The notes under the pieces: model-generated | The model's input: only the letters and a program-made list of their open reading frames with translations | Databases searched by the model: none | Told to the model about the DNA's origin: nothing | Position numbers and translations under genes: made by a program | Shown: positions 42,444 to 51,150 of the stretch, in pieces | Position numbering within the stretch: the first letter of the stretch is position 1 | Layout: the number at the start of each line of letters is the position of its first letter | Source of the DNA: Phocaeicola fibrisolvens | GTDB taxonomy: Bacteria; Bacteroidota; Bacteroidia; Bacteroidales; Bacteroidaceae | DNA length: 64,000 nt | NCBI RefSeq assembly: GCF_025567125.1 | Contig: NZ_JAOQJI010000012.1 | Location: 1-64,000, forward strand | Direction: 5' to 3'

Positions 42444-45400
42444 ATGCAAAAAATCAGATTTTTAGTTTTATTGTTGTTGTGTGTGGCGTTTCAGCAAGCT
42501 TTTGCACAACAGCGTATTCTTAGTGGGGTGATAACTTCTGCGGAAGATCACGAACCACTTATCGGAGCCACCATATCTGTACAAGGGAATGAAGCCCATG
42601 GAGTGGTGACGGATATCGAAGGAAAATACAGGCTGGAAGTGGGACCCAATGATAAAATTTTGGTAGTGGCCTATTTGGGTATGAAAACTCAGCTGATAAA
42701 GGTTCCCAAAAAGGAACGTTTGAATATCGTGCTTCAGCCTGAAACCATGAACCTGGACGAAGTGGTGGTGACAGGTTACGGAAACTTTACCCGCTCTTCT
42801 TTCACGGGTTCTGCCAATACGTTGAGAGGGGATATGATGAAGGATATTCCGGTAATGAGTGTGGAGCAGAAACTGCAGGGAATGACGACTGGAGTTTCGA
42901 TTAGCAGCAGTTCCGGACAGCCGGGAGCCAACCAGAGTATCCGTATCCGTGGTATGGGTTCTTTTAATGCTTCTCAGGAACCGTTGTTTGTTATTGATGG
43001 GGTGCCGGTCACTTCCGGTAGCTTGAGTGCAGGAGGGGCCGATGCAGCCTATATGAACAACTCCAAAACCAACATCATGAGTACGCTGAACCCGGCAGAT
43101 ATCGAAAATATTACGATTATCAAGGATGCGGCAGCCGCTTCTTTGTATGGTTCGCGGGCAGCCAATGGGGTGATTTTGATTACCACGAAGAAAGGAAAGG
43201 CGGGAAAAGCACAGGTTTCTTTCAACATGTCGGGTGGTTTCTCTAATGCGGCAGTCAATTTCCGGCCTACGTTGAATGGCGATCAGCGCCGGGAATTGTT
43301 GTACGAAGGCTTATTGAACTATGCAATGGATGAACAGATGGCCGACCTTGCTGGATATGCCAATGGGGAAATTGACAAATATGCCTCTGTGCCTTCCATG
43401 GGATATACCAACTGGCGGAAAGAATTGCTCCGTACAGCCATCCAGCAGGATTACGAAGCTTCTGTGTCAGGAGGAAACGAGAAAACGACTTTTTATGCTT
43501 CCTTGGGCTACAACAGTCAGGAGGGCTTGGCCAAAAACTCCAGCTTGGACCGTTATTCGGCTCGTCTGAACATGACGCAGAAAGTGGGACGTTACGGCGA
43601 GGTAGGTGCCAATATGATGTTCACACAGATGAACCAGGAGATGAACGAGGAACGTGGATCTTCCATCAATCCGTATTTGTGTGTGGCGATGACCATGACG
43701 CCTTCTATGCTGGTACGCGATGAGGCAGGTAATTATGTAGGGGCTTACGACGGCACGCAGTTGAATCCGCTTCGTGATATCCTGACCGATTACAATCGTA
43801 CCCGGATGACCCGTATGTTTTCTACCGGATATGCGGCTGTAGAGCCGATAAAGGGTTTGAAGATAAAGGAAACACTGAGTTACGACTATACCATTCAGAA
43901 AGACTCCCGCTATTATAATCCTCTGAGTTCGGCCGGACCAAAGAGTGGGTCGGATGCACAGTCTTCCAAAGGATTCATTGAATACGGAAAGTTGATTTCT
44001 TCTACTTCCGTGAATTATGTTAAGACGTTTGCACAGAAACATCATCTGGATGTGCTGGCTGCGTATGAATTGGAGAGTTACCAGACGGATAAGGCCTCAG
44101 GAGAACGTTCTAAAATTCCTTTGTATTCTGGACTTACGGAACCGGATAATGCGGCCGTACTGAACAGTTTCGTATCTTCTACACAGGATTACCGTATGTT
44201 GTCGTACATCTCTCGTTTGAATTATGATTATGACGACCGCTATTACGTGGCAGGCAGTTTCCGTCGTGACGGTAGCTCTCGTCTGTCTCCCGACAACCGT
44301 TGGGGAAACTTCTGGTCGGTATCCGGTATGTGGCATGTCACCAACGAGGCGTTTATGCAGCCCATCAAACATATTCTGAGCGATTTGAAGGTCCGTGCTT
44401 CTTACGGTGTAAATGGTAACCAGCCGAACTCGCTGTATGGCTATATGGGATTGTATGCCTTTGGACAGAGTTATATGGGAGGCTCCGGGTCGTATGAATC
44501 TTCCATTCCTAATTCTAATCTGGGATGGGAAAAGAACTATAACCTGAACGTAGGATTGGATTTGTCGTTTATCAACCGTATTTTCCTGACGGTAGAGTAT
44601 TATAACCGTGATACGAAAGATTTGCTGTACAGCCTTCCTATCAGTGCGACTACCGGATTCACGAATTACTTGAGCAATATCGGACAGTTGAACAACAAGG
44701 GTGTGGAACTGGAACTCCGTACCATCAACATTGCCAACGATAATTTTAACTGGACGACAGTGTTGAACCTGAGCCACAATAAGAATAAGATTGTATCACT
44801 CAACGGACAGTTGGACCAGTCGATAGAAGGTACTTGGTTCATTCACAAAGTGGGACTGCCGTATTACAGTTTCTATGTGAAAGAGTATGCAGGAGTGAAT
44901 CCGGAAAACGGAAAGGCTATGTATTATCGGAATCAGGAAATACCGCAGGAAGACGGGTCGGTAGTTGTGGACCGCAGTCTGACGGAAGATCCGGGCGAAG
45001 CACAGGCCATTCCCTACAAGTCGGTCAATCCGAAAGTGTCAGGAGGTTTGACGAATATGTTGAACTACAAATGGTTGGATTTGAGTTTCACACTGACTTA
45101 TTCGTTAGGTGGATACTCGTTTGATAAAACCGGAACTTATATTGAGAACGGAACGGATAAAATATATACCTCGAAGTACAATCTTCCGGTGTATGCCCTC
45201 GACCGCTGGCAGGAACCGGGAGACGTGACCGACGTGCCACGCTTTGTCTACGGAGAAGCAGCTGGGCCTCAGAATTCTTCACGTTACATTCATAGTACCA
45301 ATCACTTGCGCTTGAAGAACCTGACACTTGGCTTTACCCTTCCTTCCGCGTGGACACACAAGGCGATGATAGACAAGGCCCGTATCTATTTCTCAGGCAG

Positions 45401-45521
45401 TAATTTGCTGACTTGGGCCAAATGGAAACAGTATGATCCGGAAACACCGGTCAACGGAGAAGTGTTCTGTGAAGCACCTCCTATGCGGACATTTAATTTC
45501 GGCATACAAATCACATTTTAA
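42444..45521 (+). CDS. SusC/RagA-family TonB-dependent outer membrane transporter
   Basis: A 1025-residue outer-membrane protein. Signal peptide (ending in AFAQQ), carboxypeptidase-D-like regulatory domain (about 25-105, with PLIGATISVQG), TonB-box region LDEVVVTGYG, plug domain (IRIRGMGSFN, PLFVIDGVPV, TIIKDAAAASLYGSRAANGV) and a C-terminal beta-barrel ending in FNFGIQITF. With the SusD partner 14 bp downstream it would import oligosaccharides or peptides. No sigma/anti-sigma pair is nearby and no extra N-terminal signalling domain is seen, so regulation must come from elsewhere. Confidence 0.95.
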   Translation: MQKIRFLVLLLLCVAFQQAFAQQRILSGVITSAEDHEPLIGATISVQGNEAHGVVTDIEGKYRLEVGPNDKILVVAYLGMKTQLIKVPKKERLNIVLQPETMNLDEVVVTGYGNFTRSSFTGSANTLRGDMMKDIPVMSVEQKLQGMTTGVSISSSSGQPGANQSIRIRGMGSFNASQEPLFVIDGVPVTSGSLSAGGADAAYMNNSKTNIMSTLNPADIENITIIKDAAAASLYGSRAANGVILITTKKGKAGKAQVSFNMSGGFSNAAVNFRPTLNGDQRRELLYEGLLNYAMDEQMADLAGYANGEIDKYASVPSMGYTNWRKELLRTAIQQDYEASVSGGNEKTTFYASLGYNSQEGLAKNSSLDRYSARLNMTQKVGRYGEVGANMMFTQMNQEMNEERGSSINPYLCVAMTMTPSMLVRDEAGNYVGAYDGTQLNPLRDILTDYNRTRMTRMFSTGYAAVEPIKGLKIKETLSYDYTIQKDSRYYNPLSSAGPKSGSDAQSSKGFIEYGKLISSTSVNYVKTFAQKHHLDVLAAYELESYQTDKASGERSKIPLYSGLTEPDNAAVLNSFVSSTQDYRMLSYISRLNYDYDDRYYVAGSFRRDGSSRLSPDNRWGNFWSVSGMWHVTNEAFMQPIKHILSDLKVRASYGVNGNQPNSLYGYMGLYAFGQSYMGGSGSYESSIPNSNLGWEKNYNLNVGLDLSFINRIFLTVEYYNRDTKDLLYSLPISATTGFTNYLSNIGQLNNKGVELELRTINIANDNFNWTTVLNLSHNKNKIVSLNGQLDQSIEGTWFIHKVGLPYYSFYVKEYAGVNPENGKAMYYRNQEIPQEDGSVVVDRSLTEDPGEAQAIPYKSVNPKVSGGLTNMLNYKWLDLSFTLTYSLGGYSFDKTGTYIENGTDKIYTSKYNLPVYALDRWQEPGDVTDVPRFVYGEAAGPQNSSRYIHSTNHLRLKNLTLGFTLPSAWTHKAMIDKARIYFSGSNLLTWAKWKQYDPETPVNGEVFCEAPPMRTFNFGIQITF

Positions 45522-45535
45522 AAAGTAAATTAGTC

Positions 45536-47029
45536 ATGAAACATCTTTATCTATATTTTCTTGCCGCTTCACTGGCATGTAGCTCTTGTTCGGACAGTTG
45601 GCTGGACCTGAATCCGTCCACTTCTGTGACTACCGACCAGGCTTTTACCACGCTGGATAACGCACAGACGGCTTTGAACGGCATTTACCGTCTGGCTTCC
45701 GCACATAGCTATTATGGAGACAACTTCTTTTATTTTGGTGACTGCCGTGCGGTAGACGTACAAGCGCGTATGAGCAAAGGAGATGGAGGACGTGTATCGC
45801 CTTATTATGAGTATACTGTCAAGGCGACCGATAACTTTAATTCCACTCTGCCTTGGAATCAGGTGTACAAGGTGATTCGTCAGGCCAATAACTTGTTGGA
45901 GGCCATCGAGGAGGGGAAGGTGGTAACTGCCGATGAGCAGGCCTTGAATGAAATCAAGGCGCAGGCACTGGCCATGAGAGGTTTGGCCTTATACGATTTG
46001 GTTCGGGTATTTGCCATGCCTTATGCTTATGACAATGGACAGTCTTTGGGAGTGCCTATCGTGACGACTCCGACCGATCCGACTTCCCGGCCTGCACGCA
46101 ATACGGTGGCCGAGTGCTATACACAGATTATAAAAGACTTGACTGACGCGCTGAGCGGATTGACCAAAGAGAAGAAGGATGGCTGCCTGAACTATTGGGC
46201 CGTACAGGGAATCCTTTCCCGGGTTTACCTGAACAAGCTGGATTATCCGAATGCGTACAAAGCGGCTACAGATGTCATTGAGAACAGTAAAAGTCTGTAT
46301 CAGTTGTACACCAAGGAAGAATACCCTACGGTGTGGGGACAGGAATACACCAGCGAGTCGTTGTTTGAGTTCTATTTCTCTTTGACGGAACCTTCCGGTG
46401 GTTCCGGAGGTGAAGGAGCACCGATGGTGTATGCCAATGAAAGTCAGGTGGACTGGAATAACCTGATTCTGACAGAGGATTTTCTGAACCTGATGGATGA
46501 GGACCCGGACGATGTGCGTCATTGTGTGATGGCAGCTTCCGTTATTCCCAACAACACCGGACTTCCGGAGGGCGCACGCAACAGAACAGTATACCTGACC
46601 AAGTTCCCGGGTAAGTCGGGAGACCCTCGCGACAATAACTTGTGTATCGTACGTCTGTCGGAGATTTACCTGAATGCCGCAGAAGCAGGTTTGAAAATAG
46701 GAGGCAGTGAAGCGGCCAAAGGAATGGAATATTTGAACGACGTCATTACCAACCGTACCACGAATGCAGCCATGAAAGTAAATTCTCTCAGTGATTTTAC
46801 CTTGGAACGTATCCTGAAAGAAAGGAGAAAGGAACTGGTAGGTGAGGGCTTGGCCGTGTACGATTATACTCGCAACAAGCTACCGATTGTACGGACAGGC
46901 GGATGGCACCTGGATCCCTTGAAAACTTCCGATTCACAGACCATTCAACCAGATGATTCACGTTTAGCCGTACCAATTCCTCAGTCGGAGGTGGATGCCA
47001 ATCCTAATCTGAATCCGGACGCGGAGTAG
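45536..47029 (+). CDS. SusD/RagB-family nutrient-binding lipoprotein
   Basis: A 497-residue surface lipoprotein with signal MKHLYLYFLAASLACSSC and the SusD start CSDSWLDLNPSTSVTTDQAF. Helical TPR-like regions include NQVYKVIRQANNLLEAI and AQALAMRGLALYDLVRVFA, and the C-terminal RagB part has LSEIYLNAAEA and LKERRKELVGEGLAVYD. It forms the lid on the SusC barrel and binds the ligand. Its last 26 bp overlap the end of the converging winged-helix gene. Confidence 0.95.
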   Translation: MKHLYLYFLAASLACSSCSDSWLDLNPSTSVTTDQAFTTLDNAQTALNGIYRLASAHSYYGDNFFYFGDCRAVDVQARMSKGDGGRVSPYYEYTVKATDNFNSTLPWNQVYKVIRQANNLLEAIEEGKVVTADEQALNEIKAQALAMRGLALYDLVRVFAMPYAYDNGQSLGVPIVTTPTDPTSRPARNTVAECYTQIIKDLTDALSGLTKEKKDGCLNYWAVQGILSRVYLNKLDYPNAYKAATDVIENSKSLYQLYTKEEYPTVWGQEYTSESLFEFYFSLTEPSGGSGGEGAPMVYANESQVDWNNLILTEDFLNLMDEDPDDVRHCVMAASVIPNNTGLPEGARNRTVYLTKFPGKSGDPRDNNLCIVRLSEIYLNAAEAGLKIGGSEAAKGMEYLNDVITNRTTNAAMKVNSLSDFTLERILKERRKELVGEGLAVYDYTRNKLPIVRTGGWHLDPLKTSDSQTIQPDDSRLAVPIPQSEVDANPNLNPDAE

Positions 47030-48002
47030 AATCCGCAGCAGACATGCATTTCAAATAATATCCCCGTCCTTTGACGGTAACAATCCGATAATCCGGGAAG
47101 TCTTGCAGGACTTTCCGGATTATTTGTATATGAGTCTCCAGTTTTTCGTCGGCTTGGGCATCATGCGGCCAGCAGGTAGCTTGGATGTCCTTCCGGTCGA
47201 CACATTCTCCATTTTTCTTCCACAACTGATGGAGAATCTGTAAATCCAGACGGGAGATGGCACATTGTATGCCGTCGATGAGGAGGACCTGATGCGTCAG
47301 GTCGATGTAGAGGCCTTTTGCAGGCTTTTTCTGCCGTTTTTTATAGCGTAGGTAAAGCAATACGCCTCCGGCGAACAGCACCAGGAAAAAGGTACCATAA
47401 TAAGCCACAGGGACATAACGCAACATCGTAAGGAGGTCGTAGTCTGCCCACCCCTGCAACTGGAGATTGTGCGTCAGGTCGAGCTGATAGACGGGTGTTC
47501 GATAAGCTGAGGCTGTCGGCAGGATACCTGCCCGTGTTTGGGTACGGGCCTGCGTGTGGATATAAAACACTCCGGCCATTCCGCTGATGTGTCTTTGGGC
47601 GAGCTGTGCCTGGAACAGTTGGTTGATTTGCTCGGCATCGGCTGGCAGAATATCGTCCAGCAGGTATTCATTCAGCAATTTCCGGGCAGTGGCTTCCGGA
47701 AGGCTGTCCTGAAACACGTAAGTTGTTTTTTTCTCCAGGGTCTGGAGGGTATAACTCTTGATTTTCCGATTGGATACGGGAGCGAGGAGATAGGCCTTGA
47801 GCGCAGGGTCTACGTATAGTCTGTTGTCTGTCTGAAAAGTATTTAGACGGTCCTCATAATGCAAGCGTTCGGCTTCCCGTAAAGCCTTGTTGATGGCCGT
47901 GTGAATCTGTGTCCGGCTGCAGCGGAAGGCGATGCCGCAGATGGCAATGCAGGCACGGAAAAAAACGGCGGCAAACAGGAGTATGATAATTTTTTTTTTC
48001 AT
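47004..48002 (-). CDS. Membrane-bound winged-helix regulator with periplasmic domain
   Basis: A 332-residue protein. It has an N-terminal membrane helix (about 4-25), a periplasmic region of about 170 residues with no recognised fold, a second helix (about 197-215) and a C-terminal cytoplasmic domain of OmpR/PhoB winged-helix type (about 235-320: CVDRKDIQATCWP, DEKLETHIQIIRKVLQ, DYRIVTVKGRGYYL). The layout is like ToxR or CadC turned around, with the DNA-binding domain at the C-terminus. It is a one-component sensor placed tail to tail with SusD, overlapping its stop by 26 bp, and a candidate regulator of the SusC/SusD pair or of itself. A run of ten A follows the ATG. Confidence 0.75.
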   Translation of the reverse strand: MKKKIIILLFAAVFFRACIAICGIAFRCSRTQIHTAINKALREAERLHYEDRLNTFQTDNRLYVDPALKAYLLAPVSNRKIKSYTLQTLEKKTTYVFQDSLPEATARKLLNEYLLDDILPADAEQINQLFQAQLAQRHISGMAGVFYIHTQARTQTRAGILPTASAYRTPVYQLDLTHNLQLQGWADYDLLTMLRYVPVAYYGTFFLVLFAGGVLLYLRYKKRQKKPAKGLYIDLTHQVLLIDGIQCAISRLDLQILHQLWKKNGECVDRKDIQATCWPHDAQADEKLETHIQIIRKVLQDFPDYRIVTVKGRGYYLKCMSAADSTPRPDSD

Positions 48003-48104
48003 GACAGCTTCTTTGAGGGCAAATTAAACGAAAAAAAGCGGGAATTCAAAAACGTGACGGCATTCATGAAAAAGTGGGCTTGCCTGTTTTAGGTTTCCCA
48101 GTCA

Positions 48105-48185
48105 GAAAACATACGTTTCTCGGTGCGAAAACGTACGTTTCGTGTAAGGAAAACATACGGTTCCGCATCGGAAAACGTAAAAAAG
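48105..48185. repeat. Four palindrome-like units GAAAAC(A/G)TACG at an exact 22-bp period
   Basis: Units start at 48105 (GAAAACATACGTTTC), 48127 (GAAAACGTACGTTTC), 48149 (GAAAACATACGGTTC) and 48171 (GAAAACGTA, half only). Starts are exactly 22 bp apart. The second unit has a perfect 12-bp palindrome AAACGTACGTTT. A decayed fifth unit ending in TAGGTTTC may lie 22 bp before the first. The 7-8 base spacers differ, so the palindromes and the spacing are kept while the rest is not. It lies between the winged-helix gene's start and the acetyltransferase gene's end. Confidence 0.8.
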
Positions 48186-48221
48186 AACGAGGCCTTGTCA
48201 GGAAAATGTGCCTGCGTTTTC

Positions 48222-48872
48222 TTATCTTTCTTTCAGGTATTGTGCTACCTTTTCAAAAAACAGGGAGATGTGGGCTCCGTCTACGAATGCATGACTCACT
48301 GTCAGAGCGATGGGCATCACCAGCCGTCCTTCCCGTTTGACGGCCTTTCCGGCATTCATCAGCGGATAATCCAACGGATGGCCGGAGGCATACTGTGTGT
48401 AGGAAATGGATGTGAAATACAGTTTGGGGGTCGCACTGAGCAGGATGACGTCGAAATCGCCCTGTGCGGCAATTTCCTTGTCGGTACCGTACGGGTCTCC
48501 ATCGTCCGGAATGGAAGTGATGATGCGCCGTGCTTCTTCGTAGAAGGCCTTGAAATCGCTTTTCCAGGGAATGCGTACGGTATAGAAGGTCTTTCCGGGG
48601 ACGGCAATCGGAGTGGTGATGTCTACTGTGTCATGGTAGACCACCTGTCCGTCTTTGTCCCATCGGTAGCGGAATTCCTTGATTTCGTTGGCGGCACGGA
48701 GGATGGCATACAGGTAATACAGGAAAAAGGAATGCCCTTTGGCCTTGGCTTCGGCGTAAGCCTCCGTACAATCCACTTCGCTGGTGAGGGCAATCCAAGA
48801 GTTATGGAAGTCGCGGAAGAAGAGGTAATTGTCCTTCCGCTCCCAGGTGTCAATGTCAATCAGATGTTTCAT
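48222..48872 (-). CDS. Chloramphenicol acetyltransferase-like O-acetyltransferase (CatA family)
   Basis: A 216-residue protein of the CAT type A fold. The catalytic histidine is His194 in the family motif SHAFVDGAH, with the usual PIALTVSHAFVDG context. N-terminal WERKDNYLFFRDF also fits. It would move acetyl from acetyl-CoA to a hydroxyl group. Its tight coupling to panE (4-bp overlap) and the lack of mobile-element signs suggest a resident gene and not an acquired resistance cassette; the true acceptor is unknown. The palindrome array starts 37 bp after its stop. Confidence 0.85.
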   Translation of the reverse strand: MKHLIDIDTWERKDNYLFFRDFHNSWIALTSEVDCTEAYAEAKAKGHSFFLYYLYAILRAANEIKEFRYRWDKDGQVVYHDTVDITTPIAVPGKTFYTVRIPWKSDFKAFYEEARRIITSIPDDGDPYGTDKEIAAQGDFDVILLSATPKLYFTSISYTQYASGHPLDYPLMNAGKAVKREGRLVMPIALTVSHAFVDGAHISLFFEKVAQYLKER

Positions 48873-49780
48873 GCGGGTTTGAATTTTTGTGCCACTTTCC
48901 GGTAGGTAGGCATCTCGATGTGTAATTGTTTTCCCAAGTCAATCATGTCGAAGAGCAGTCCCTGAATTTCCGATTCATGACCGCGGGCGATGTCCTTCTG
49001 CATGGAAGCCGTGCTGTGCGGGTCGAGCTTGTCGATGACCATCAGGTTGTAGGCAACCGGGTCGCTGGGGTAGCGGATACTCAGCTTTTCGCCTATCTGT
49101 GCGCTTTCACGCGACAGGCCGATGAAGGTGTCACGCACTTCGCCTTCGTGCTGCACTTCTCCCATCGGCACATCGTGATAAGCCCCCGTGCAGGCCATGG
49201 CGGAGATGAACGACCATTTGATGAAGGTATCGCGGTTGATATCGTCCGACACATCGACTTTGATGCCACATGCACGGAGCTCTTCGGCAATGGCTTCCAG
49301 CCGTTCGGGGGCAACATGTTGTTCCGGACGGGCTCCGAATACCAGGCGGAAGATGCTTCCCATCTGGCTGATTTCTCCTTCACCCGACACGAATCCCACA
49401 ATGTAGATACAGCCGTCGAGTACTTTTACCGACGGTACGAGGCGTCCGATGCGGGGGCCGGTACCGTAGACATTGAGGATAGGAATGACCAGTGTGTCGG
49501 GAGTGGCAGCCCGTTCCAGCACTTCCTGAATGGAGTCGATGGAGTAGCCTTTCACGCAGACAAAAATCACGTCGGCTTTCCCCTGAAATTCTTCGGCGGT
49601 ACAGGCTTTCACGGGGAGAAAATGTTCGCCTTTCAAATCCGATTTCAAATGCAATCCCTGACGGCAGATGGCCTCCAGGTGCTTTCCACGGGCGATACAA
49701 GTGACCTCCTTGCCTGCCAAGGCAAGAAATCCGGCGATGCATCCTCCTACACCGCCTGTTCCAATGATGAGATAGTTCAT
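48869..49780 (-). CDS. panE: 2-dehydropantoate 2-reductase (ketopantoate reductase)
   Basis: The 303-residue NADPH-dependent enzyme reduces ketopantoate to pantoate in the pantothenate pathway. It has the Rossmann start IIGTGGVGGCIAGFLA, VFVCVKGYSID in the first domain, and the C-terminal helical domain KWSFISAMACTGA and DPHSTASMQKDI. The start GTGGVGG is typical for the PanE/ApbA family, whose members vary in substrate, so the precise keto acid is inferred. Its stop overlaps the start of the CAT-like gene. Confidence 0.88.
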   Translation of the reverse strand: MNYLIIGTGGVGGCIAGFLALAGKEVTCIARGKHLEAICRQGLHLKSDLKGEHFLPVKACTAEEFQGKADVIFVCVKGYSIDSIQEVLERAATPDTLVIPILNVYGTGPRIGRLVPSVKVLDGCIYIVGFVSGEGEISQMGSIFRLVFGARPEQHVAPERLEAIAEELRACGIKVDVSDDINRDTFIKWSFISAMACTGAYHDVPMGEVQHEGEVRDTFIGLSRESAQIGEKLSIRYPSDPVAYNLMVIDKLDPHSTASMQKDIARGHESEIQGLLFDMIDLGKQLHIEMPTYRKVAQKFKPA

Positions 49781-49802
49781 GGTGTAATCAATTTAGAGGG
49801 AT

Positions 49803-49836
49803 AAAAAAAGCACGGAAGCGGTCGATGCTCCGTGCT
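49803..49836 (-). terminator. Terminator of ychF
   Basis: Stem AGCACGGA / TCCGTGCT with a 12-base loop, followed on the minus strand by TTTTTTT. Confidence 0.85.
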
Positions 49837-49849
49837 GATGGGATGAGTT

Positions 49850-50953
49850 TTATACATTGAAGCGGAAGTGCATGATATCACCGTCTTCCACGATGTAATC
49901 CTTACCTTCCACATTGAGTTTTCCGGCTTCGCGTACGGCTGCTTCTGAACCGTAGTGGATGAAGTCGTCATACTTGATGACCTCGGCGCGGATGAAGCCT
50001 TTTTCAAAGTCGGTGTGGATGACACCTGCACACTGCGGAGCTTTCCATCCTTTGTGGAAGGTCCATGCGCGGACTTCCATCTTTCCGGCCGTGAAGTAAG
50101 TCTCCAAGTTCAGCAGCTTGTAGGCGGCCCGTATCAGTCGGCTCACGCCCGATTCTTCCAGCCCGATTTCCTGCAGGAACATCTGGCGGTCTTCGTAGGT
50201 TTCCAGTTCGGCGATATCCGCTTCCGTTTTGGCAGCCACAATCAGGATTTCAGCCCCTTCGTCCTTGACCGCTTCGCGAACCTGCTCTACATATTTGTTG
50301 CCGCTTACCGCACTACCTTCGTCCACGTTGCAGACATACAGCACTGGTTTGGAAGTCAGCAGAAAGAGGTCGTGTGCGATTTTCTGCTCGTCCTTTGATT
50401 CAAACTGTACGGTACGGGCTGATTTTCCTTGCAGCAGGGCATCGCGGTAGCGCACCAATACTTCGTAGGTTTGTTTGGCCACCTTGTCGCCTCCGGTCTG
50501 TGCCTGTTTCTGCACCTTCTGGATACGGCTTTCAATGGTTTCCAGGTCTTTCAGCTGAAGCTCTGTGTCGATAATCTCCTTGTCACGTACAGGATTCACA
50601 TTGCCGTCCACGTGCGTTACGTTTTCGTCGTCAAAGCAGCGCAACACGTGCAGGATGGCATCCGTCTCACGGATGTTGGCCAGGAACTTGTTGCCCAGTC
50701 CTTCTCCCTTGCTGGCCCCTTTCACCAGTCCGGCGATATCCACAATTTCTACCGTGGTAGGAACGATGCGGTCCGGATCTACCAGTTCAGCCAGTTTGTT
50801 GAGCCGCTCATCGGGTACGGTAATGACTCCTACGTTCGGTTCAATAGTACAGAATGGGAAATTGGCTGCCTGCGCTTTCGCGTTGGACAGGCAGTTGAAG
50901 AGTGTCGATTTTCCGACGTTCGGCAAACCGACGATACCACATTGTAATGCCAT
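49850..50953 (-). CDS. ychF: Redox-regulated P-loop ATPase YchF
   Basis: A 367-residue Obg-related P-loop protein with G1 GLPNVGKSTLFNCLS, switch region VEIVDIAGLVKGASKGEGLGNKFL and NVDEGSAVS in place of the NKxD motif. A coiled-coil insertion (about 130-190) and a C-terminal TGS domain (about 280-365, with AWTFHKGWKAPQCAGVIHTDFEKGF shortened here to its core DFEKGFIRAEVI) complete it. The protein binds ATP over GTP, associates with ribosomes and affects the oxidative stress response in other bacteria. It has a full promoter and terminator of its own. Confidence 0.96.
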   Translation of the reverse strand: MALQCGIVGLPNVGKSTLFNCLSNAKAQAANFPFCTIEPNVGVITVPDERLNKLAELVDPDRIVPTTVEIVDIAGLVKGASKGEGLGNKFLANIRETDAILHVLRCFDDENVTHVDGNVNPVRDKEIIDTELQLKDLETIESRIQKVQKQAQTGGDKVAKQTYEVLVRYRDALLQGKSARTVQFESKDEQKIAHDLFLLTSKPVLYVCNVDEGSAVSGNKYVEQVREAVKDEGAEILIVAAKTEADIAELETYEDRQMFLQEIGLEESGVSRLIRAAYKLLNLETYFTAGKMEVRAWTFHKGWKAPQCAGVIHTDFEKGFIRAEVIKYDDFIHYGSEAAVREAGKLNVEGKDYIVEDGDIMHFRFNV

Positions 50954-51005
50954 AATTTATCGTTTGTTTTTAATCTATTTCTACAGATAATCCTCTAATT
51001 TTCTG

Positions 51006-51037
51006 CAAAGATAGTGAAAGGTAAGGGCAGAGACAAA
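51006..51037 (-). promoter_or_regulatory. Promoter of ychF
   Basis: TTTG (51034-51037), a 20-bp spacer and TATCTTTG (51006-51013) on the minus strand, 52 bp before the ATG. A close match to consensus. Confidence 0.7.
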
Positions 51038-51080
51038 CGAAAACGCAATTTTCAAGTTTAAGTGTGAGGAAGTAGAGGAC

Positions 51081-51114
51081 ATAAAAAAGAGGCGCTCCTC
51101 ACGAAGTGCCTCTT
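51081..51114 (-). terminator. Terminator of the DUF3836 gene
   Basis: A 10-bp stem (51114-51105 with 51096-51087, one G-U pair) followed on the minus strand by TTTTTTAT. Confidence 0.75.
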
Positions 51115-51150
51115 CTTTAATAAGAGAGTTTATGAATTTTCTTTATTTAA

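Noticed and set aside
48222..48872. Acquired chloramphenicol-resistance cassette
   Set aside because: No mobile element flanks the gene and it is coupled to panE; CAT-like family members are common resident genes.
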